Origin: Dokdonella fugitiva
Lineage (GTDB): Bacteria; Pseudomonadota; Gammaproteobacteria; Xanthomonadales; Rhodanobacteraceae
NCBI RefSeq assembly: GCF_004342425.1
Contig: NZ_SLWQ01000001.1
Location: 642,951-706,950 of the forward strand
Direction of reading: 5' to 3'
DNA length: 64,000 nt
The translations under genes were made by a program, and so were the position numbers. This document shows, one piece after another, positions 17,791 through 29,680 of this stretch. Under the pieces are notes generated by a model. The model searched no databases. It saw nothing but the letters and a program-made list of their open reading frames with translations, and was not told where the DNA came from. Positions within the stretch are counted from its first letter, which is position 1; the number at the start of each line of letters is the position of its first letter.

Positions 17791-18405
17791 ATGAAGAAGA
17801 CCGCGCGTACGAAGAAGACCCTGCCGCCGACCGTGACGCAGGCGCAGGCCGAGGAGGCCGTGCGCGTCCTGCTGCGCTGGGCTGGTGAAGATCCCCTGCG
17901 CGAAGGCCTGGTCGACACGCCCAAGCGCGTGGCCGATGCGTACCGCGACTGGTTCTCCGGCTACGCGATCGATCCGGCCGAATACCTCGGCCGCACGTTC
18001 GAGGAGGTCGCCGGCTACGACGAGATGATCGTACTGCGCGACATCCACTTCGAATCCTTCTGCGAGCACCACATGGCGCCGATCATCGGCCGCGCGCACG
18101 TCGGCTACCTGCCGACGGACAAGGTCGTCGGTATCTCCAAGCTCGCGCGCGTGGTGGACGCCTACGCGCGCCGCTTCCAGGTGCAGGAGAAGCTCACCGC
18201 GCAGATCGCCCACTGCATCGGCATGGTGCTCAAGCCGCGCGGCGTCGGCGTCGTCATCGACGCGACGCACCAGTGCATGACCACGCGCGGCGTGCACAAG
18301 ACCGGCGTGTCGATGATCACCAGCCAGATGCTTGGCACGTTCCGCGAGGACGCGCGCACGCGCGCGGAGTTCCTGCGCTTCATCGACATCGACGGGCATG
18401 GGTGA
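17791..18405 (+). CDS. folE: GTP cyclohydrolase I
   Basis: A 204-residue enzyme that opens GTP to 7,8-dihydroneopterin triphosphate, the first step of tetrahydrofolate and tetrahydrobiopterin synthesis. The zinc and active-site motifs are clear: [19 protein letters not shown] (about residue 90), [10 protein letters not shown], and [11 protein letters not shown]. Length is normal, with a short lysine/arginine-rich N-terminal extension. It could also feed the pterin cofactor of PhhA encoded in the same window. Confidence 0.98.
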   Translation: MKKTARTKKTLPPTVTQAQAEEAVRVLLRWAGEDPLREGLVDTPKRVADAYRDWFSGYAIDPAEYLGRTFEEVAGYDEMIVLRDIHFESFCEHHMAPIIGRAHVGYLPTDKVVGISKLARVVDAYARRFQVQEKLTAQIAHCIGMVLKPRGVGVVIDATHQCMTTRGVHKTGVSMITSQMLGTFREDARTRAEFLRFIDIDGHG

Positions 18406-18540
18406 TGACGTCGCCTTGCGCTCGTCCATGAGCGCCGCTGCGATGCGCGCCTTCGCGCGCGAGACGGCCTTCGGCTTGTCCTGAACCGCGCCGGCCATCC
18501 ATGGCCGCACGCCCCGCGAACCGCCGCGAGGCGCTTCCGA

Positions 18541-20688
18541 TCAGCCGATCGCGATGCCGCCGTCGGCAAGCGGCAGCGAGCGGATGCGCTTGCCGGTCAA
18601 GGCGAAGATCGCATTGGCGAGCGCCGGCGCGACCAGCGGCACGCCGACCTCGCCGATGCCGCCCGGCTTGTCGCCGCCCTCGAGCAGCGCGACCGACACC
18701 GCCGGCATCTCCGACATGCGCGGCAAGGTGAAGTCGTTGAAGTTCGCCTGCTCCACGCGTCCGCCCGCGAGCGTGATCTTGCCACGCACGGCGTTGACGA
18801 GGCCGCTGACGAGGCCACCCTGCATCTGTGCGACGACCTGGTCCGGATGCACGGCGATGCCGGGGTCGACCGCGATGCAGAGCCGCTCGACATGCACGCG
18901 CTCGGCATTGCCCGAGATCTCGGCGACGAGCGCGACGTGCGTGTCGTAGCACTCCATCGCGGCGAGCCCGAACGCGTGCCCGGCCGCGGGCGCGCCCCAG
19001 CCGGCGTCCTTCGCCGCGCGTTCGATCACCGCGCGCTGGCGCGGCATCGCCTCGAGCATGGCGAGGCGGAACGCGAGCGGATCCTGCTTCGCCGCGTGCG
19101 CGAGTTCGTCGACGAAGCTCTCGATCGCGAATGCGTTGAGCGCGTTGCTGACCGAGCGCCAGTAGCCGACCTTGATGCCGATCTCGCGGATCACCGTGCG
19201 CAGGTCGAGGTTCGGGATCGCGTAGGTGAGGTTCGCCGCGCCCTCGACCATGAAGCCGTCGATGCCGTCCTTGACCACGCCCGGGAACATGCGGTTCGTG
19301 ATCGACGGCGAGATCATCTTCTGCGCCAGCGCGAGGAGTCGGCCGTCGGCAACCACGCCGCGCATGAGGTGCAGCGACGGTGGCCGGTAGACGTCGTGGC
19401 GCGTGTCGTCCTCGCGCGTCCAGATCAGTTTCACCGGCGTACCCGGCAGCGCCTTGGCGATCGCCACCGCCTGCGCGACGTAGTCGACGTCGAGGCGCCG
19501 GCCGAAGCCGCCGCCGATGAACTGCGCATGGATGCGCACCTGTTCCGGCTTCACCCCGGCCGCGGCCGCCGCGACGCCCTGCGCGCCCTGCGGGAACTGC
19601 GTGCTGGCCCAGACGTCGACGCCGTCGCGGCCGACGCGCGCGGTGCAGTTCTGCGGTTCGAGCGTCGCGTGCGCGAGCAGCTGGCAGGTGTAGCGCGCCT
19701 CGATCGGCGTGGTCTTCGCGAACACCGCGGCGACGTCGCCGGCCTGCTTCGCCACGGCGCCGGCCTCGTCGGCCGCGCCTTCGAGCGCGGCCATGATCGC
19801 CGCGTCGTCGAGCTTCGCCGCGGCACCTTCGTCCCAGTGGATCTTCACGTCGGCGAGCGCCTGTCTGGCGACCCACCAGTGATCGGCGACCACCGCGACG
19901 CCATCGCCGATCGACAGTACCTTGCGTATTCCCGGGCGCCTTTCGACGTCGCCCGCGTCGAACGAGGCGACCTTGCCGCCGAGTACGGGGCACTGCGCGA
20001 GCGCGGCGTGCAGCATGCCCGGCAGCTTCACGTCGATCCCGAACACCGTGCGGCCGCGCGCCTTGTCGGCGCCGTCGAGGCGCGCGAGCGGCTTGCCGAT
20101 GCGGGTGAACTGCGCGCGTGGCTTCAGCGTGACGTCGGCCGGCACCTCGAGTTTCGCGGCGGCCGCGGCGAGCGCGCCGTAGCCGAGCTTGCGCTCGCCG
20201 TGCAGCACGTGGCCGTCGGCGACGCGGCACTCGACGGCAGGCACGTTCCATTGCGCCGCTGCCGCCGCGACGAGCATCGTGCGCGCGGTCGCGCCGGCGC
20301 GGCGCAGGCTGTCCCAGCCGTCGCGCACGCTCGTGCTGCCGCCGGTGATCTGCGCGCCGAGCAGCGTGTTGACGTAGACCGGATCGACCGTCGCCTGCTC
20401 GACGCGCACGCGCGCCGGATCCACGCCGAGCTCCTCGGCGATGAGCATGACGAGCGAGGTGTGCACGTCCTGGCCCATCTCGTTGCGCTGGCAGACCAGC
20501 GTGACCCCGCCGTCGGGCGCAATGCCGACCCAGGCGTTCGCGCGCACCGCGGCCGTGCCGGCGGCCGGCTTCGCGCCACCGGTGTCGAGGTGGAAACCGA
20601 GCAGCAGGCCGGCGCCGACCGCGCTGGAGGCGACGACGAAGCGACGCCGCGACGCATCGATGCCCGAGTCGTCGAAGAACGCGTTCAT
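18541..20688 (-). CDS. iorB: Tat-exported molybdopterin-binding oxidoreductase subunit (isoquinoline 1-oxidoreductase beta-like)
   Basis: A 715-residue large subunit of the xanthine dehydrogenase superfamily. The N-terminus has a twin-arginine signal ([20 protein letters not shown], from residue 13), so the mature enzyme is periplasmic. Conserved blocks include [26 protein letters not shown] and the C-terminal [14 protein letters not shown] with the active-site glutamate. It oxidises an aldehyde or N-heterocycle by molybdenum hydroxylation; the substrate is unknown and the symbol is by similarity. It overlaps the 2Fe-2S subunit gene by four bases (ATGA). Confidence 0.88.
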   Translation of the reverse strand: MNAFFDDSGIDASRRRFVVASSAVGAGLLLGFHLDTGGAKPAAGTAAVRANAWVGIAPDGGVTLVCQRNEMGQDVHTSLVMLIAEELGVDPARVRVEQATVDPVYVNTLLGAQITGGSTSVRDGWDSLRRAGATARTMLVAAAAAQWNVPAVECRVADGHVLHGERKLGYGALAAAAAKLEVPADVTLKPRAQFTRIGKPLARLDGADKARGRTVFGIDVKLPGMLHAALAQCPVLGGKVASFDAGDVERRPGIRKVLSIGDGVAVVADHWWVARQALADVKIHWDEGAAAKLDDAAIMAALEGAADEAGAVAKQAGDVAAVFAKTTPIEARYTCQLLAHATLEPQNCTARVGRDGVDVWASTQFPQGAQGVAAAAAGVKPEQVRIHAQFIGGGFGRRLDVDYVAQAVAIAKALPGTPVKLIWTREDDTRHDVYRPPSLHLMRGVVADGRLLALAQKMISPSITNRMFPGVVKDGIDGFMVEGAANLTYAIPNLDLRTVIREIGIKVGYWRSVSNALNAFAIESFVDELAHAAKQDPLAFRLAMLEAMPRQRAVIERAAKDAGWGAPAAGHAFGLAAMECYDTHVALVAEISGNAERVHVERLCIAVDPGIAVHPDQVVAQMQGGLVSGLVNAVRGKITLAGGRVEQANFNDFTLPRMSEMPAVSVALLEGGDKPGGIGEVGVPLVAPALANAIFALTGKRIRSLPLADGGIAIG

Positions 20689-21149
20689 GCGCCACCCCCG
20701 AGGGTCGCCGCTGCGTCATGGATCGCCGCGCGGATGCGCGCGTAGGTGCCGCAACGGCAGAGGTTGCCGGACATCGCGGCGTCGATGTCGGCATCGCTCG
20801 GTCGCGGCGTGCGCGCGAGCAGGGCGGTCGCTGCCATCACCTGGCCCGACTGGCAGTAGCCGCACTGCGGCACTTGCAGCTTGTCCCACGCGGCCTGCAC
20901 CGCGTGCGCGACCTTGCCGTCGATGCCTTCGATCGTCGTCACCGACTTGCCCTGCACCGCCGACAGCGGCGTGATGCACGAACGCGTCGGCACGCCATCG
21001 ACATGCACGGTGCAGGCGCCGCACAGCGCCATGCCGCAGCCGAACTTGGTGCCGGTCATGCCGAGATGGTCGCGCAATACCCATAGCAGCGGCGTGTCCG
21101 GCGCCGCGTCGACCGGCACCGTCCTGCCGTTGAGATGCACGCTGCTCAT
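20685..21149 (-). CDS. iorA: 2Fe-2S subunit of the molybdenum oxidoreductase
   Basis: A 154-residue subunit with the two [2Fe-2S] signatures of the xanthine dehydrogenase family: plant-type CGMALCGAC (about residues 37-46) with a further Cys at SCITPL, and the C-terminal CGYCQSGQ and NLCRCGTY. It relays electrons from the molybdenum site. It lacks its own signal and is probably co-exported with the Tat-bearing large subunit. The RBS GAGGAGGAG directly before the ATG is strong. No cytochrome electron acceptor or XdhC-type insertion factor is adjacent. Confidence 0.93.
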   Translation of the reverse strand: MSSVHLNGRTVPVDAAPDTPLLWVLRDHLGMTGTKFGCGMALCGACTVHVDGVPTRSCITPLSAVQGKSVTTIEGIDGKVAHAVQAAWDKLQVPQCGYCQSGQVMAATALLARTPRPSDADIDAAMSGNLCRCGTYARIRAAIHDAAATLGGGA

Positions 21150-21370
21150 GACTCCTCCTCGCGGAAAGGCAAGCGCCGGGGCGCGGCGCAATCGGAGTGC
21201 CGGAGCGAGCCCACCCGCTGCACGCACGGCATCGGTAAACCCGCGCCGAGCATACGCCGCCCGCGCCGCGGCGACACGCCGCAGCGCACGCGAGCCCGCG
21301 GCCCGCCGCGCGCGGACACGGCGCGAATCGGCTATCGTGCGCGCTTTCGCCAAGCCGGCCCCGACCCGCA

Positions 21371-22693
21371 ATGGAACCCACCGCTCCCGCCGCGCCGCGC
21401 CGTGCCGCGCTGGCCTTCATCTTCGTGACCGTGCTGATCGACATCCTGTCGTTCGGCCTGATCATCCCGGTACTGCCGCACCTGATCGAAAACTTCCTGC
21501 ACGGCAACGTCGCTGCCGCGGCGCGCTGGTACACCGGCTTCGCGAGCGTGTTCATGGCGATGCAGTTCGTCTTCACGCCCGTGCAGGGCGCGCTGTCGGA
21601 CCGCTACGGCCGGCGCCCGGTGATCCTCTTGTCCAACCTCGGCCTCGGCCTCGACTTCGCGATGATGGCGCTGGTCAACTCGCTGCCGCTGCTGTTCATC
21701 GGCCGCGTCGTCTCCGGCATCACGTCGGCGAGCTTCAGCACCGCCAACGCGTACATCGCCGACATCACCCCGCCGCAGCAGCGCGCGCAGGCGTTCGGCA
21801 TGATCGGCATGGCGTTCGGCCTCGGTTTCATCATCGCGCCGTTCATCGGCGGACACCTCGGCGCGATCGACGTGCGCCTGCCGTTCTGGGCCGCGGTGGC
21901 GATGAGCCTGACGAACTTCTGCTACGGCTGGTTCGTGCTGCCCGAGTCGTTGCCGGTCGAACGGCGCACGACGCGCTTCGACTGGGACCATGCCAACCCG
22001 CTCGGCTCGCTCGCGCTGCTGCGCCGCTATCCGCAGGTGCTCGGCATCGCCGGCGTGCTGTTCCTCATGGCATTCGCGCACATGGTGTATCCGACCACGT
22101 TCGTGCTCTACGCCGACTATCGCTTCGGCTGGGGCCCGGACATGGCCGGCAACACGCTCGCGCTGGTCGGCCTGCTCGCGGCGATCGTGCAGGGCGTGCT
22201 GATCAAGCGCATCGTCGCCGCGCTCGGCGAACGGCGCACGCTGCTGTTCGGCCTCGCCTGCGGCGCGGTCGGCTTCGCGCTGTACGCACTCGCGCCGACC
22301 GGTTACTGGTTCTGGGCGATGATGCCGGTCGCCGCGTTGTGGGGCGTCGCGACGCCCGCGGCGCAGGCATTGATGACGCACGCGGTCGATCCGCGCGAGC
22401 AGGGCCGCCTGCAGGGCGCGGTCGCGAGCCTGTCCAGCATCGCGGGCATCCTCGGCGCATTGGTGTTCCCGACGATCCTCGCCGCGGTCGCCGGCTCGGC
22501 GCGCCACGACGTCGTTGCCGGCGCGACGTTCTGGCTCGCCGCGCTGATCGTCGGCAGCGGCGGCGTGCTCGCCTGGCGCGTGTCGGCGCGCCTGCCCGCG
22601 GTGACGACCGCCGCGCCCCCGCCGACGATCGAACCAGCGGTCGTTTCGGACGCCGACGAGATCATCGTGCAGCCCGCACCACTACGCGACTGA
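21371..22693 (+). CDS. TetA-like major facilitator superfamily exporter
   Basis: A 440-residue inner-membrane protein with 12 predicted helices. It shows DHA1/TetA family motifs: D15 region [16 protein letters not shown], motif [17 protein letters not shown] between helices 2 and 3, and a TCR-type helix 4 ([19 protein letters not shown]). It should be a proton-coupled drug or metabolite exporter. No TetR-type repressor is adjacent. TATCGT at 21333-21338 may be the -10 box. A large inverted repeat follows the stop (22700-22772). Confidence 0.93.
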   Translation: MEPTAPAAPRRAALAFIFVTVLIDILSFGLIIPVLPHLIENFLHGNVAAAARWYTGFASVFMAMQFVFTPVQGALSDRYGRRPVILLSNLGLGLDFAMMALVNSLPLLFIGRVVSGITSASFSTANAYIADITPPQQRAQAFGMIGMAFGLGFIIAPFIGGHLGAIDVRLPFWAAVAMSLTNFCYGWFVLPESLPVERRTTRFDWDHANPLGSLALLRRYPQVLGIAGVLFLMAFAHMVYPTTFVLYADYRFGWGPDMAGNTLALVGLLAAIVQGVLIKRIVAALGERRTLLFGLACGAVGFALYALAPTGYWFWAMMPVAALWGVATPAAQALMTHAVDPREQGRLQGAVASLSSIAGILGALVFPTILAAVAGSARHDVVAGATFWLAALIVGSGGVLAWRVSARLPAVTTAAPPPTIEPAVVSDADEIIVQPAPLRD

Positions 22694-22699
22694 TCGACG

Positions 22700-22772
22700 C
22701 GCGAAAATTGCACTTGTCCGCTTCGGGGCGCATGGTGCGCGCCCCTTGGCGTCGTCGACGCGATTTTTCGCG
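22700..22772. terminator. Large inverted repeat after the TetA-like gene
   Basis: CGCGAAAAT (22700-22708) pairs with ATTTTTCGCG (22763-22772), and an inner stem GGGGCGC...GCGCCCC lies at 22725-22745. It begins 7 nt after the exporter's stop and has A-rich and T-rich arms on either side, so it could terminate transcription in either direction. Confidence 0.45.
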
Positions 22773-22940
22773 CCATGATTTCCATGCAGGCGCAGTCCGC
22801 CAACCCGTGCACCCGCCGCGCCGGCGGCGGGCCGCCTCGTTGCCGCATTGGATTTCAAGTGCCCCTTTCGACACTGGCACGGCGCCCCCATCATGCGAGG
22901 ATGGGTACGCCGGAGCGGTTCCGGCACCGTGGAGACGTCG

Positions 22941-23141
22941 ATGCTGACCTTCGTGCTGTGGTTGCTGCTGCTGGTGTTCTGCTGGCCGGTCGCGCTGCTC
23001 GCGCTGGTGCTCTACCCGCTCGTCTGGCTGTTGCTGCTGCCGTTCCGCCTCGTCGGCCTCGCGGTCGAAGGCGTGTTCGAGCTGCTGCGCGGGATCATCC
23101 TGCTCCCCGCCCGCGTGCTGCGCGGCCGCCCCGTCGCCTGA
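22941..23141 (+). CDS. Small membrane protein of unknown function
   Basis: A 66-residue protein that is almost entirely hydrophobic: LTFVLWLLLLVFCWPVALLALVLYPLVWLLLLPFRLVGLAV, i.e. one or two membrane segments, followed by an amphipathic helix (EGVFELLRGIILLPARVLRG). The ATG at 22941 is preceded by GGAG at 8 nt. The longer in-frame reading from 22848 is not supported. I do not recognise the family. Similar tiny proteins often stay unannotated. Confidence 0.6.
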   Translation: MLTFVLWLLLLVFCWPVALLALVLYPLVWLLLLPFRLVGLAVEGVFELLRGIILLPARVLRGRPVA

Positions 23142-23368
23142 CGAGCGGCGAAAGCGCCCGCGACGACGTCGGCTGTACGGAAACCGGGCCACCGCGCGAC
23201 CGCGCGGCGTCAGGGACAAGGCCGCGGATCTGGCCGGGGACAAGGCGGTCGACGTGGCCGGCGGCGGCGGGCGGCAATGCCGCGGCCGGCCGCGAGCATC
23301 GGGATCCGGCACGAGCAGCGGCGTGCCGATCGTGCGCCGCTGCGAGTCCCTGCGCGGATCGCGCGCGC

Positions 23369-23374
23369 TACACT
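23369..23374 (+). promoter_or_regulatory. Putative -10 box of the first ECF sigma gene
   Basis: TACACT lies 27 nt before the chosen ATG. It resembles the -10 boxes before folE and the DUF938 gene. No convincing -35 is visible. Confidence 0.35.
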
Positions 23375-23400
23375 CGGGATGTCCGCACGCGAGAATGCCG

Positions 23401-23949
23401 ATGTCCGCAAGCGAACCCGATCCGGCCGAACCCATCGTGCAGGCGCAGCCGCTCGGTGAGCTGTTCGACGCCGTCTACGACCGCCTCAAGGCGATGGCGA
23501 GCCGCCAGCTCGCGCGGGGTGCGCGCGGCACGCTCGACACGACCGCACTCGTGCACGAACTGTGGCTGCGCGTGAACACCGGGCGCGAGCTCGCGTTCGA
23601 GCATCCGGCGCAGTTCTTCTCCTACGCCGCGCGCGCGATGCGCCACCTGCTCGCCGATCGTGCGCGCGACCGCATGCGCCAGAAGGCCGGCGGCGACTGG
23701 ATCCGCATGAGCCTGACGGGCAGCGAAGGGCTCCACCCGCAGGTCGAAAGCGCCGAGCAGGCGCTCGCGCTCGAGGAAGCGCTGACCAAGCTCGAGCAGG
23801 TCGACGCGCGGGCGGCACGCGTGGTCGAGCTGCGCTGGTTCGCCGGGCTCTCGCCGGAGCAGGTCGCCGAGCTGCTCGGCCTGACCCGCCGCACGATCGA
23901 TCGCGACTGGCGCTACGCGCGCGCGTTCCTGCTGTCCGCACTGGAATGA
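23401..23949 (+). CDS. Kinase-linked ECF sigma factor (TIGR02999/ECF43-like), module 1
   Basis: A 182-residue sigma factor with region 2 (LVHELWLRVN...HPAQFFSYAARAMRHLLADRARDR, residues 50-95) and region 4 helix-turn-helix (RWFAGLSPEQVAELLGLTRRTIDRDWRYARAFL). The acidic DAED stretch that normally opens region 2.2 is replaced by DTTA (residues 46-49). It is followed after 64 nt by a Ser/Thr kinase gene, as in the ECF43 group, where phosphorylation of a threonine in this region activates the sigma factor (EcfP/PknT in Vibrio, EcfK/PknS in Xanthomonas). ATG 23401 is chosen for GAGA at 6 nt; ATG 23395 is also possible. Confidence 0.9.
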   Translation: MSASEPDPAEPIVQAQPLGELFDAVYDRLKAMASRQLARGARGTLDTTALVHELWLRVNTGRELAFEHPAQFFSYAARAMRHLLADRARDRMRQKAGGDWIRMSLTGSEGLHPQVESAEQALALEEALTKLEQVDARAARVVELRWFAGLSPEQVAELLGLTRRTIDRDWRYARAFLLSALE

Positions 23950-24013
23950 TGTCCGCGCCGGGGGCGCAACGGCGTTATCGCTGGCGAGGACGGCGGCCGC
24001 CAGGGGGACCGCG

Positions 24014-26697
<2,684 letters not shown>

Positions 26698-26719
<22 letters not shown>

Positions 26720-26960
26720 CGCCGCGTCGGCGTCGCTGCATCGCGCGCTCGAGCTGCGCCGCAGCATCCTGCTCCCGACGAGCCCGCGACTCGCCGACGC
26801 GCTGGTCGCCCTCGCTTCGACCGAACTCGACCGCGACGACCGCGCCGCCGCGCGCATGCTCGCCGACGAGGCTGCGGCGATCCATGCCGCGCAACCCGAA
26901 CTCGGCGACCAGTACCGCCACCCCCTGCGCACCCTCCAGGATCGCCTCGCCCGCGAATGA
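26698..26960 (+). pseudogene. Out-of-frame C-terminal TPR segment of the module 1 kinase
   Basis: Reading one base shorter from GGG at 26698-26700 gives AALAHDHDAASASLHRALEL and about 75 more residues of TPR-like helices (RLADALVALASTELDRDD, ARMLADEAAAIHAAQPELGDQ), ending at the TGA at 26958-26960. This joins smoothly to the preceding kinase frame. It is either a sequencing error in a short G run or a real mutation that trims about 87 residues. Confidence 0.8.
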
Positions 26961-27024
26961 TCGACGGCACTCGAGCGGCGAGCCGGGGCCGGACCCGGAG
27001 CAACGACCCGGGCGGCGACCTGGC

Positions 27025-27119
27025 AAAGACCGAACCACGAAGGAAATGCAAACGCTTCGAAGCCGTTCCCGGTCCTGCTTGTCCTTCGCGTCCTTCGTGT
27101 CCTTCGTGTCCCCGTCTTT
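27025..27119. repeat. Interspersed inverted-repeat element C between convergent genes
   Basis: A 20-base arm (27025-27044, AAAGAC..CCACGAAGGA) pairs with TCCTTCGTGT...GTCTTT (27100-27119) at 16 of 20 positions. The right side also holds a 10-bp tandem repeat of TCCTTCGTGT (27081-27110). The element lies between the kinase's natural end and the RES gene stop, which it touches. It belongs to the same wording family as elements A and B. Confidence 0.6.
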
Positions 27120-27862
27120 CAGCTTCGCACCTTCGCCACATCCGCGAACCCGAGCTCGCCCGCCTCGAAGGCGACGCGTTCGGTGCCGAAGCTGGTCTGC
27201 GCGAGCACGCGCGCGCGGGTGACCTTGATCAGCCAGCCGTGCTGCTCGAGCGGTTCGCCGGACCGGAACGCCTTCGGCGTGAGCACGGCGGCGCAGGCGC
27301 GGTGTTGCGGATCGCGTACCGACGCGTAGCGGATCAGCGCGATGCCCGCCTCGCGCGCGCTGCGCGCGAGTGCCTGCGTCGCGACGTAGCTCGCGGGGTC
27401 CTCCCATGCGGCGCGCTCGCGCGCGAGCGGCGCGTCGGCGAGCACGAGCGCCTGGCCCGCGACCGCGGCGCGGAACACCGTGTGCGGCACCGGCGGCAGC
27501 TCCGGCGTGGCGGGCGAATCGGCGAGGAAGCGCAGGCGCCAGTAGGCGACTTCGGCCAGCGCGGTATGCACGGTCGTGGCGCCGTACCAGACGCCGGGAT
27601 CGCCGATGCCGCGGAAGCGCGAACCGGCGGGCGGCGGCGCCGGATAGCGGAATGGCGTCGCGAGCAGGTAGTGCAGGTGCGCCGCCTCGGCCGGCAGCGG
27701 CGGCTTGCCTGCTTCGAGCAGGTCCTCGAGCACGCGCTGCTCGGCGAGCGTGTCGACCAGGCGCATGGTCGATGCGCGATGCTGGGCCTCGACCACGCGC
27801 CAAGGTTTCATGCTAATGCGTCGCGCGGCCTTGCGCAGCGCCTCGATGCCCGGGATGTTCAT
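27119..27862 (-). CDS. RES domain toxin of an Xre-RES toxin-antitoxin system
   Basis: A 247-residue protein with the RES fold, which resembles ADP-ribosyltransferases and kills or arrests cells by degrading NAD+. The conserved catalytic residues are visible: arginine in GSRFRG (about residue 79-84), tyrosine in VWYGAT, glutamate in TALAEVAYWR (about 103) and serine in IRYASVRDP (about 181). It lies 58 nt downstream of its antitoxin. It is a longer RES variant with a helical N-terminal 60 residues. A later start at MKPWRV (27811) is possible. Expression should be held down by the operator at 28333-28366. Confidence 0.92.
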   Translation of the reverse strand: MNIPGIEALRKAARRISMKPWRVVEAQHRASTMRLVDTLAEQRVLEDLLEAGKPPLPAEAAHLHYLLATPFRYPAPPPAGSRFRGIGDPGVWYGATTVHTALAEVAYWRLRFLADSPATPELPPVPHTVFRAAVAGQALVLADAPLARERAAWEDPASYVATQALARSAREAGIALIRYASVRDPQHRACAAVLTPKAFRSGEPLEQHGWLIKVTRARVLAQTSFGTERVAFEAGELGFADVAKVRS

Positions 27863-27920
27863 GTGGCAGGCCTCCGGTCACGCAGCCTGCGGGGGCGTCG
27901 TCGCAACGCGCGCGACGCGT

Positions 27921-28304
27921 TCACAGCCGCGCGCGTGCGCTGTCGAGGTAGTGCAGCACGTGGACGAGCCCTTCGGCGTCGCGCATGCGCTCGAGCGGGC
28001 GCGCGCCGCCGAACGCGGCGTTGGCGGTGGTGAGCCAGGTGCGCGCGGCGGCGTCATTGGAGCCGACGATCGCGTCGAGCGAACGGAACACGCGCACCCA
28101 CAATGCGGCGAGCTGGCCCGGCTTGCTCGCCGGATCGATCGGCGCACGCGCGGCGCGCGAGATCGTCGAGGGGCTGACGCCGATGATCTCGGCGAGCGTG
28201 CGCTGCGGCACGTCGAGGATTTCCGCCGCACGCAGCGCGGCCCTGGTCAGCACGCGACCCGGGTCGGTCGCGGCGGCGGACTTGCGGGCGGCGGACGGGT
28301 TCAT
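27921..28304 (-). CDS. Xre/MbcA-ParS type antitoxin
   Basis: A 127-residue antitoxin: an N-terminal helix-turn-helix (PQRTLAEIIGVSPSTISRAAR, about residues 33-53) followed by the DUF2384/MbcA toxin-binding domain (ALWVRVFRSLDAIVGSNDAAARTWLTTANAAFGGARPLERM). It neutralises RES and should bind its own promoter. The ATG at 28304 is chosen: the TTG at 28337, which would add 11 residues, lies upstream of the predicted transcription start. Confidence 0.92.
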   Translation of the reverse strand: MNPSAARKSAAATDPGRVLTRAALRAAEILDVPQRTLAEIIGVSPSTISRAARAPIDPASKPGQLAALWVRVFRSLDAIVGSNDAAARTWLTTANAAFGGARPLERMRDAEGLVHVLHYLDSARARL

Positions 28305-28332
28305 CGCAGCGGCACCGGTGGTCTCGTTCAGA

Positions 28333-28366
28333 TGCAATTATCAGCGCAGAGCATTGCACATGCAAT
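28333..28366 (-). promoter_or_regulatory. Autoregulated promoter and operator of the Xre-RES operon
   Basis: On the reverse strand TTGCAT (28365-28360), 17 nt, then GATAAT (28342-28337) form a good sigma-70-like promoter, with a predicted start 26 nt before the antitoxin ATG. A perfect palindrome ATTGCA-TG-TGCAAT (28353-28366) covers the -35 box, and a third ATTGCA half-site (28333-28338) touches the -10. This is the layout expected for antitoxin autorepression. Confidence 0.75.
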
Positions 28367-28368
28367 GT

Positions 28369-29598
28369 TCAGCCGAAGAACCAGTAGCACACCGCGATCG
28401 ACGCGAGCACGCCGGCGAGGTCGGCCAGCAGCGCGCAGCCGACCGCATGGCGCGTGCGGCGGATGCCGACCGCCCCGAAGTACACCGCAAGGACGTAGAA
28501 CGTCGTTTCGGTGCTGCCCTGCACGGTTGCGGCGAGCAGCGCGGGGAAACTGTCGACGCCGCGCGTCTTCATCGTCTCGATCAGCATCGCCCGCGCGGCA
28601 CTGCCCGACAGCGGCTTCACCAGCGCGGTCGGCAGCGCGTCGACGAAGCGCGTGTCGAGGCCGAGGGCATGCACGCACCAGCGCACGCCGTCGAGGGCGA
28701 AGTCGAGCGCACCCGAGGCGCGCAGCACGCCGACCGCGCAGAGCATCGCGACGAGGTACGGCAACAGGTCGCGCGCGACCTCGAAGCCCTGGCGCGCGCC
28801 GTCGACGAAGCTCTCGTAAACCGGCACCTTGCGCCACGCGCCGATGACGAGGAAGGCGAGCACGATCGCGAACAGGGCGAGGTTGCCGAGCAGCGACGAC
28901 AGCGGCGCGAGTGCCGCCGCGGGAAGCGCGAGCAGCACGCTGACGAACGCGCTGAGCAGCACCGCAGCGCCGAGCAGGCAGACCAGCACGAGCGGGTCGC
29001 GCAGCCTGATCTTCTGCGCGAAGGCGACCGCGAGGAAGCCGGCGAGCGTCGATGCGCTGGTCGCGAGCAGGATCGGCACGAACACGAGCGTCGGGTCATG
29101 CGCGCCGGCCTGCGCGCGGTACATGAAGATCGACACCGGCAGCAGGGTCAGCGACGACGCGTTCAGCACGATGAACAGGACCTGCGCATCGCTCGCCGTG
29201 GTGGCGCTCGGGTTGAGCGTCTGCAACTCGCGCATCGCGCGCAGGCCGATCGGCGTCGCCGCATTGTCGAGGCCGAGTACGTTGGCGGCGAAGTTGAGCG
29301 TGATCAGGCCGACCGCCGGATGGCCGCGCGGCACGCCCGGCATGAGCCGCGCGAACAGCGGGCCGAGCAGCCGCGCAAGGCGGTCGACGAGGCCGGCCTG
29401 CTCGGCGATGCGCAGGAAGCCGAGCCACAGCGTGAGCGTCCCGAACAGGAGGATCATCACCTCCACCGCGAGCCTGGCCATGTCGAACAGGCTGGCGACC
29501 ATCGCGGCGAACACGCCGGCGTTGCCGCCGACGAGCCACTGCGCGAGCGCGGCGACCGCCGCGACGAGGAAGAAGCCGAACCACAGCCGGTTGAGCAT
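28369..29598 (-). CDS. SpmA-SpmB-like fused nucleoside-recognition membrane protein
   Basis: A 409-residue inner-membrane protein with about ten helices. Both halves carry a Gate/nucleoside-recognition domain: the first half (GFLRIAEQAGLVDRLARLLGPLFARLMPGVPRGHPAVGLITLNFAANVLGLDNAATPIGLRAM) matches spore maturation protein A, and the second (LVKPLSGSAARAMLIETMKTRGVDSFPALLAATVQGSTETTFYVLAVYFG) matches SpmB. Fused SpmAB proteins are common in non-sporulating Gram-negatives, where their transport role is unknown. The start at 29598 fits the first hydrophobic helix. Confidence 0.88.
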   Translation of the reverse strand: MLNRLWFGFFLVAAVAALAQWLVGGNAGVFAAMVASLFDMARLAVEVMILLFGTLTLWLGFLRIAEQAGLVDRLARLLGPLFARLMPGVPRGHPAVGLITLNFAANVLGLDNAATPIGLRAMRELQTLNPSATTASDAQVLFIVLNASSLTLLPVSIFMYRAQAGAHDPTLVFVPILLATSASTLAGFLAVAFAQKIRLRDPLVLVCLLGAAVLLSAFVSVLLALPAAALAPLSSLLGNLALFAIVLAFLVIGAWRKVPVYESFVDGARQGFEVARDLLPYLVAMLCAVGVLRASGALDFALDGVRWCVHALGLDTRFVDALPTALVKPLSGSAARAMLIETMKTRGVDSFPALLAATVQGSTETTFYVLAVYFGAVGIRRTRHAVGCALLADLAGVLASIAVCYWFFG

Positions 29599-29668
29599 GC
29601 GCGCACCGTCGCCTGGACCCCCGCGCGCAAGCATCGCACAAGACCTGTCCCGCGCGCGCCGCGTCGGG

Positions 29669-29674
29669 CACACT
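29669..29674 (+). promoter_or_regulatory. Putative -10 box giving a leaderless transcript
   Basis: CACACT ends 7 nt before the ATG at 29681, so initiation would fall on the start codon itself. No SD sequence is present, matching the arrangement seen at rlmI. Confidence 0.35.
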
Positions 29675-29680
29675 CGCGCG

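Noticed and set aside
17107..18510. A long reverse-strand frame across folE and the regulator gene, starting with a plausible lysine-rich N-terminus.
   Set aside because: It is antisense to two clear genes, and only the part outside folE (18406-18510) looks protein-like; no family match or RBS.
18406..18540. Possible small gene or RNA in the gap between folE and the molybdenum oxidoreductase gene.
   Set aside because: No start with RBS, no stable stem with a T-run, and no known RNA motif.
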